NCBI GenBank assembly: GCA_029776125.1
Contig: JARVJS010000007.1
Coordinates: 1-8,361 of the forward strand
Direction of reading: 5' to 3'
Origin: Nitrososphaeria archaeon
GTDB taxonomy: Archaea > Thermoproteota > Nitrososphaeria > JACIWG01
DNA length: 8,361 nt
A model generated the notes under the pieces. It ran no database searches. It worked only from the letters and a program-made list of their open reading frames with translations, and was not told the DNA's origin. The position numbers and the translations under genes were made by a program. Shown here piece by piece: positions 6,066-8,361 of this stretch (position 1 is its first letter; each line of letters opens with the position of its first letter).

Positions 6066-7247
6066 GTGCAGCAATATATAGGTTTTATTCTTGAAAGCAA
6101 TGAATATGCATTACCTATCATGAGGGTGCAGGAAATAATTAAGGTACCACCCATTACTGTTATGCCTAATGCTCCTTATTATGTACAGGGGGTTTCTAAC
6201 TTGCGTGGTAAGATTGTGCCTGTAATTAATCTAAAATCAATATTAGGTAAGCAAGACACAGTAGAGCCTCAAAAAGTGGTAATTGTAACAGTAGGTAAAT
6301 TAACCTTTGGAGTTCTTATAGATGATGTTACAGGCGTTATTTATGTGGAAGATAATCAAATTGACAGAAATATAGAGGTCATTGGCGTAAATGGTCAAAT
6401 AAGAGGCATTGCCAAATTGAAAGACAAGTTAGTGATACTGCTTGACGAGAAGAAAATTATTCCAGATGCAGATTTATCTCTTTTTGAAGACGAAATAGTT
6501 GATTATAGAGAAAACGGAGATGTTGTTGAAGTTATTAAAAAAGTGGAAAGTATGGGAGGAGAGGTTACGATTAAAGAAACTGTTAATGCAAAGGAATTTT
6601 ACGAAAAGCATGGAATCGCGAAAGAAGACCCACGATTTGCAGTTGTGGAAGACATTGTTGCCTTCATGGATGCAGTAGCAAACAATGATTTTGACACCGC
6701 AGATAAAATTATGAATTCTCTTATTCAAAAAGGACAGGCAGACTTGTTTAAAGAAGTAGGAAGGGTGGCAAGAAAATTAAACGATTCTCTTAAAACATTT
6801 AAAGAATCCCTTGACCCACGATTAAAGGAAATGGCAGTAGAGCAAATGCCACGAGCAGTTGACCAGCTTGAAACGGTTATTGCTCGCACAGAGGAAGCTG
6901 CAACAAAGACAATGGACATTGTGGAAAAGTATGTACTTGAAATGGATAATCTTGCAAATCACATTAGGGAAATTCAAGGACCAGAGTCCTCAGTAAAGTA
7001 TTTAAAAGAGTTTAAAAATTCACTTGAGGATGACCTCACTGAGATACTCACAACACAGTCCTTTCAGGATTTAACAGGGCAGACAATAAGAAAGGTTATA
7101 AAATTGGTGGGTGATCTTGAAATGGAACTGGTAAGACTGATTGCTACTTTTGGTTTAAAAATAGAAGAAAAACCTTCACCTCTTGCTCAACCTGAAAAAG
7201 TTTCTCAGGATGACATAGATGAATTGCTTGCTGAATTCGGATTTTAA
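6066..7247 (+). CDS. CheW-CheZ fusion: coupling protein plus CheY-P phosphatase
   Basis: Residues 1-135 are a complete CheW domain (YIGFILESNEYALPI, then GVSNLRGKIVPVINL at 42-56, and FGVLIDDVTGVIYV), which normally links receptors to CheA. A linker with possible helices (about 140-220) leads to a CheZ domain (about 224-393). CheZ speeds hydrolysis of CheY-P. Its active motif QDLTGQ (334-339) keeps the catalytic acid and glutamine, Asp335 and Gln339, equivalent to Asp143 and Gln147 of E. coli CheZ. The long four-helix-bundle helices flank it. The C-terminus, VSQDDIDELLAEFGF, is almost the E. coli CheY-binding tail. The GTG start follows the cheY stop with no gap, five bases after AGGAGG. CheV, the usual CheW fusion, has a receiver domain instead; here there is none. 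The fusion could place the phosphatase at the receptor array, much as the short CheA form does for CheZ in E. coli. Confidence 0.93.
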   Translation: MQQYIGFILESNEYALPIMRVQEIIKVPPITVMPNAPYYVQGVSNLRGKIVPVINLKSILGKQDTVEPQKVVIVTVGKLTFGVLIDDVTGVIYVEDNQIDRNIEVIGVNGQIRGIAKLKDKLVILLDEKKIIPDADLSLFEDEIVDYRENGDVVEVIKKVESMGGEVTIKETVNAKEFYEKHGIAKEDPRFAVVEDIVAFMDAVANNDFDTADKIMNSLIQKGQADLFKEVGRVARKLNDSLKTFKESLDPRLKEMAVEQMPRAVDQLETVIARTEEAATKTMDIVEKYVLEMDNLANHIREIQGPESSVKYLKEFKNSLEDDLTEILTTQSFQDLTGQTIRKVIKLVGDLEMELVRLIATFGLKIEEKPSPLAQPEKVSQDDIDELLAEFGF

Positions 7248-7296
7248 CCTAGACACCGCAAGAAGTTTCCATCTTATAGAAGATGGAGTAGTTCAC
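7248..7296 (+). mobile_element. IS200/IS605 right-end-like relic (TnpB omega-RNA 3' end)
   Basis: Directly after the cheWZ stop comes ACACCGCAAGAAG (7253-7265). A perfect 8-bp hairpin follows, TCCATCTT (7268-7275) with AAGATGGA (7280-7287) around ATAG, and then GTAGTTCAC (7288-7296). This order, CCGCAAGAAG, then a hairpin, then GTAGTTCAC, resembles the right ends of many IS200/IS605 elements, which also form the 3' end of the TnpB guide RNA. No tnpA or tnpB and no left end are seen, so it would be a solo end or a very short derivative. The resemblance is from memory. Confidence 0.5.
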
Positions 7297-7317
7297 AAGA
7301 AAGGAGGATACAAAACA

Positions 7318-7437
7318 ATGGTGATAGATAGTTTTGCTCAATTATCCCTGGCATCACTGATTTTACTGATGATAGCAATTCATTTGTTTTTGCGTTCGGT
7401 GAAAAAAAATAGAGAAGCAGGCAAGAGAAATCATTGA
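7318..7437 (+). CDS. Small single-span membrane protein (39 aa)
   Basis: AAGGAGG at 7301-7307 lies ten bases before the ATG at 7318. The product has one clear membrane span, about residues 6-25 (FAQLSLASLILLMIAIHLFL), followed by a very basic tail (RSVKKNREAGKRNH). The positive-inside rule therefore puts the C-terminus in the cytoplasm. An upstream in-frame ATG at 7219 lies inside cheWZ and the transposon-end-like hairpin and is rejected. The gene begins just after that hairpin, whose neighbouring bases supply the ribosome-binding site. No family is recognised. The strong ribosome-binding site and sensible topology favour a real miniprotein. Confidence 0.6.
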   Translation: MVIDSFAQLSLASLILLMIAIHLFLRSVKKNREAGKRNH

Positions 7438-7578
7438 AAAAATTAATTCAAAGCAGAAAAGTGATTAATAGTAACTCTTTGTCTTTGCCGAAACGATTTG
7501 TTCCTTGAGGTTTTTTGTTTTTTTCTAAAAATGTTTGGTAAATGATAAAATGATAATATGAAACTATGAGGCAAAAAA

Positions 7579-8298
7579 ATGCAGCCAAAAGAAGTAAAAA
7601 TAGAAGAAGTTATAAGGCAGAAAATTGAAATTCCTTCAGCGCCTTTTGTAATCATTAAAGTAATAGATCTAGTTCAAGAAGACATAGCATCCATTTCTGT
7701 TCTGGAAGACATTATTCTCTCCGATCAGGGGCTTACGTCTAGATTACTTAGAATTGCCAATTCTCCATATTACGGGCAATCAAGAAAAGTAAAAACTATC
7801 AGGCAAGCACTGCTTTTAATAGGTTTTGAAACTTTTAAATCGCTTATAGTGGCAGCTGCACTGAAAGATTTACACAAAAATATGGAAACGATAGAGCAAA
7901 AAATGTGGGAGCATAGCGTAGGTGTAGGTTTGTGCAGTAGTCTGCTTTCATTAAAAACGAAAATTGATACTCCTTGGGAAGCCTACGTTTGTGGGCTTGT
8001 GCACGATGTTGGGAAAATTTTCATTAACAATTCTTTGCCTGAGCAGTACCGGGAGTTATACTACAGGCTTCAACAAGGCAAAGAAAACTATAATTCAGTT
8101 GCCCTGGAGAAAGAACTTTTTGGTTTTGACCACACTGAGGTAGGTGCCCTTGTGGTAAAAGAATGGCATTTTCCGGAAAAACTGTTACAGGTAATTGCTT
8201 GTCATCATGATTTACCTGCTTATGATGGCAAGTATTATGAAACATGTAAGCTTATAAAAGTTGCAGATCAAATTTGTAACAGCCTAGGATATGGGTAA
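7579..8298 (+). CDS. HDOD-domain protein, probably frameshifted near its C-terminus
   Basis: The 239-aa product is an HDOD protein, a catalytically doubtful relative of HD phosphohydrolases that is often found beside GGDEF and chemotaxis genes. Typical segments are ISVLEDIILSDQGLTSRLLRIANSPYYG (39-66), IRQALLLIGFETFKSLIVAAAL (74-95), LVHDVGKI (140-147), FDHTEVGALVVKEWHFP (183-199) and the CHHD motif (208-211). His142-Asp143 is retained in this copy. It stops at NSLGYG, earlier than usual for the family, and the next frame continues with family-like sequence to the window end, so one base is probably missing from the GGG at 8293-8295. The ATG at 7579 has GAGG at 7568-7571. A 141-base intergenic gap precedes it, so it may be a separate unit. 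Role in signalling is inferred from family only. Confidence 0.85.
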   Translation: MQPKEVKIEEVIRQKIEIPSAPFVIIKVIDLVQEDIASISVLEDIILSDQGLTSRLLRIANSPYYGQSRKVKTIRQALLLIGFETFKSLIVAAALKDLHKNMETIEQKMWEHSVGVGLCSSLLSLKTKIDTPWEAYVCGLVHDVGKIFINNSLPEQYRELYYRLQQGKENYNSVALEKELFGFDHTEVGALVVKEWHFPEKLLQVIACHHDLPAYDGKYYETCKLIKVADQICNSLGYG

Positions 8299-8361
8299 AA
8301 TTCTCATCTCCAGAAATGCAAGAAGCATATCTTCTTACACATATGCTTTCATCTCAATTAG
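8295..8361 (+). pseudogene. C-terminal continuation of the HDOD gene in another frame (partial)
   Basis: Reading from GTA at 8295 gives VKFSSPEMQEAYLLTHMLSS and onward without a stop to the window edge. This joins naturally to the upstream NSLGYG if one G is added to the GGG run (8293-8295). The codon use matches the upstream part. The fragment has no start or ribosome-binding site of its own. It is best read as the rest of the HDOD protein, separated by a real frameshift or by a sequencing error. Confidence 0.65.

Noticed and set aside
6066..7247. CheV instead of a CheW-CheZ fusion
   Set aside because: CheV carries a receiver domain after CheW. Here the C-terminal part is helical with QDLTGQ and a CheZ-type CheY-binding tail, and no phosphoacceptor motif.
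7219..7317. Longer form of the 39-aa membrane gene
   Set aside because: The extension is the out-of-frame 3' end of cheWZ plus the hairpin module, with no ribosome-binding site.
7466..7494. Sigma28-type flagellar promoter before the HDOD gene
   Set aside because: GCCGAAAC at 7487-7494 resembles the -10 GCCGATAA, but no TAAA lies at the correct 15-base distance; TAAT at 7466 is two bases too far.
7438..7578. Terminator in the gap before the HDOD gene
   Set aside because: There is a T-rich run at 7511-7524, but no stable hairpin precedes it; CCT/AGG around it is too short.
825..8245. Minus-strand open frames throughout the window
   Set aside because: All overlap convincing + strand genes, have low-complexity or Ser/Phe/Cys-rich products typical of antisense frames, and show no family motifs.
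1..8361. CRISPR array
   Set aside because: No regularly spaced direct repeats of 20-40 bases with unique spacers were seen.

Overview
This 8.4 kb window is AT-rich and all convincing genes are on the + strand, mostly with Shine-Dalgarno sequences and very short or overlapping gene junctions. AGA/AGG arginine and ATA isoleucine codons are frequent. The presence of CheZ, FliL and a transmembrane chemoreceptor points to a motile bacterium, probably Gram-negative. The codon use would fit an AT-rich thermophile-type lineage such as Nitrospirota, Aquificota or Caldisericota, but the sequence alone does not settle the taxon.

Layout. Bases 1-243 hold a purine-rich stretch, two possible promoters, a 13-bp direct repeat and a striking C/T homopolymer tract. 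A RecT/Bet single-strand annealing protein (244-1314) follows. Next comes a small gene whose 3' end runs into a highly structured GC-richer block (about 1468-1657). That block looks like a HEARO/IscB-type omega RNA with no nuclease gene beside it. Two small unknown ORFs lead by overlap into a complete methyl-accepting chemotaxis protein with a periplasmic Cache sensor (2057-4036). Two further small ORFs overlap in turn, ending in a Gln/Asn-rich 106-aa protein and a GC-rich hairpin.

The second half is signalling. A GGDEF-type protein (4536-5642) appears truncated and joined in frame to the periplasmic domain of flagellar FliL. It is followed by a canonical CheY (5655-6065) and an unusual CheW-CheZ fusion (6066-7247). 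Next come an IS200/IS605 right-end-like hairpin (7248-7296), a 39-aa membrane miniprotein and an HDOD protein. The HDOD frame stops early, and its family-like continuation lies in another frame, so it is probably frameshifted.

How the parts fit. The MCP would control a CheA kinase encoded elsewhere. CheA would phosphorylate CheY, which would act on the flagellar motor, and the CheZ half of the fusion would dephosphorylate CheY-P. The fused CheW half could place this phosphatase in the receptor array. The GGDEF and HDOD proteins suggest links between motility and cyclic-di-GMP or other signalling. RecT and the two transposon-RNA-like relics mark the region as recombinationally active. The GGDEF-FliL join and the HDOD frameshift could be real mutations or assembly errors and should be checked against reads.
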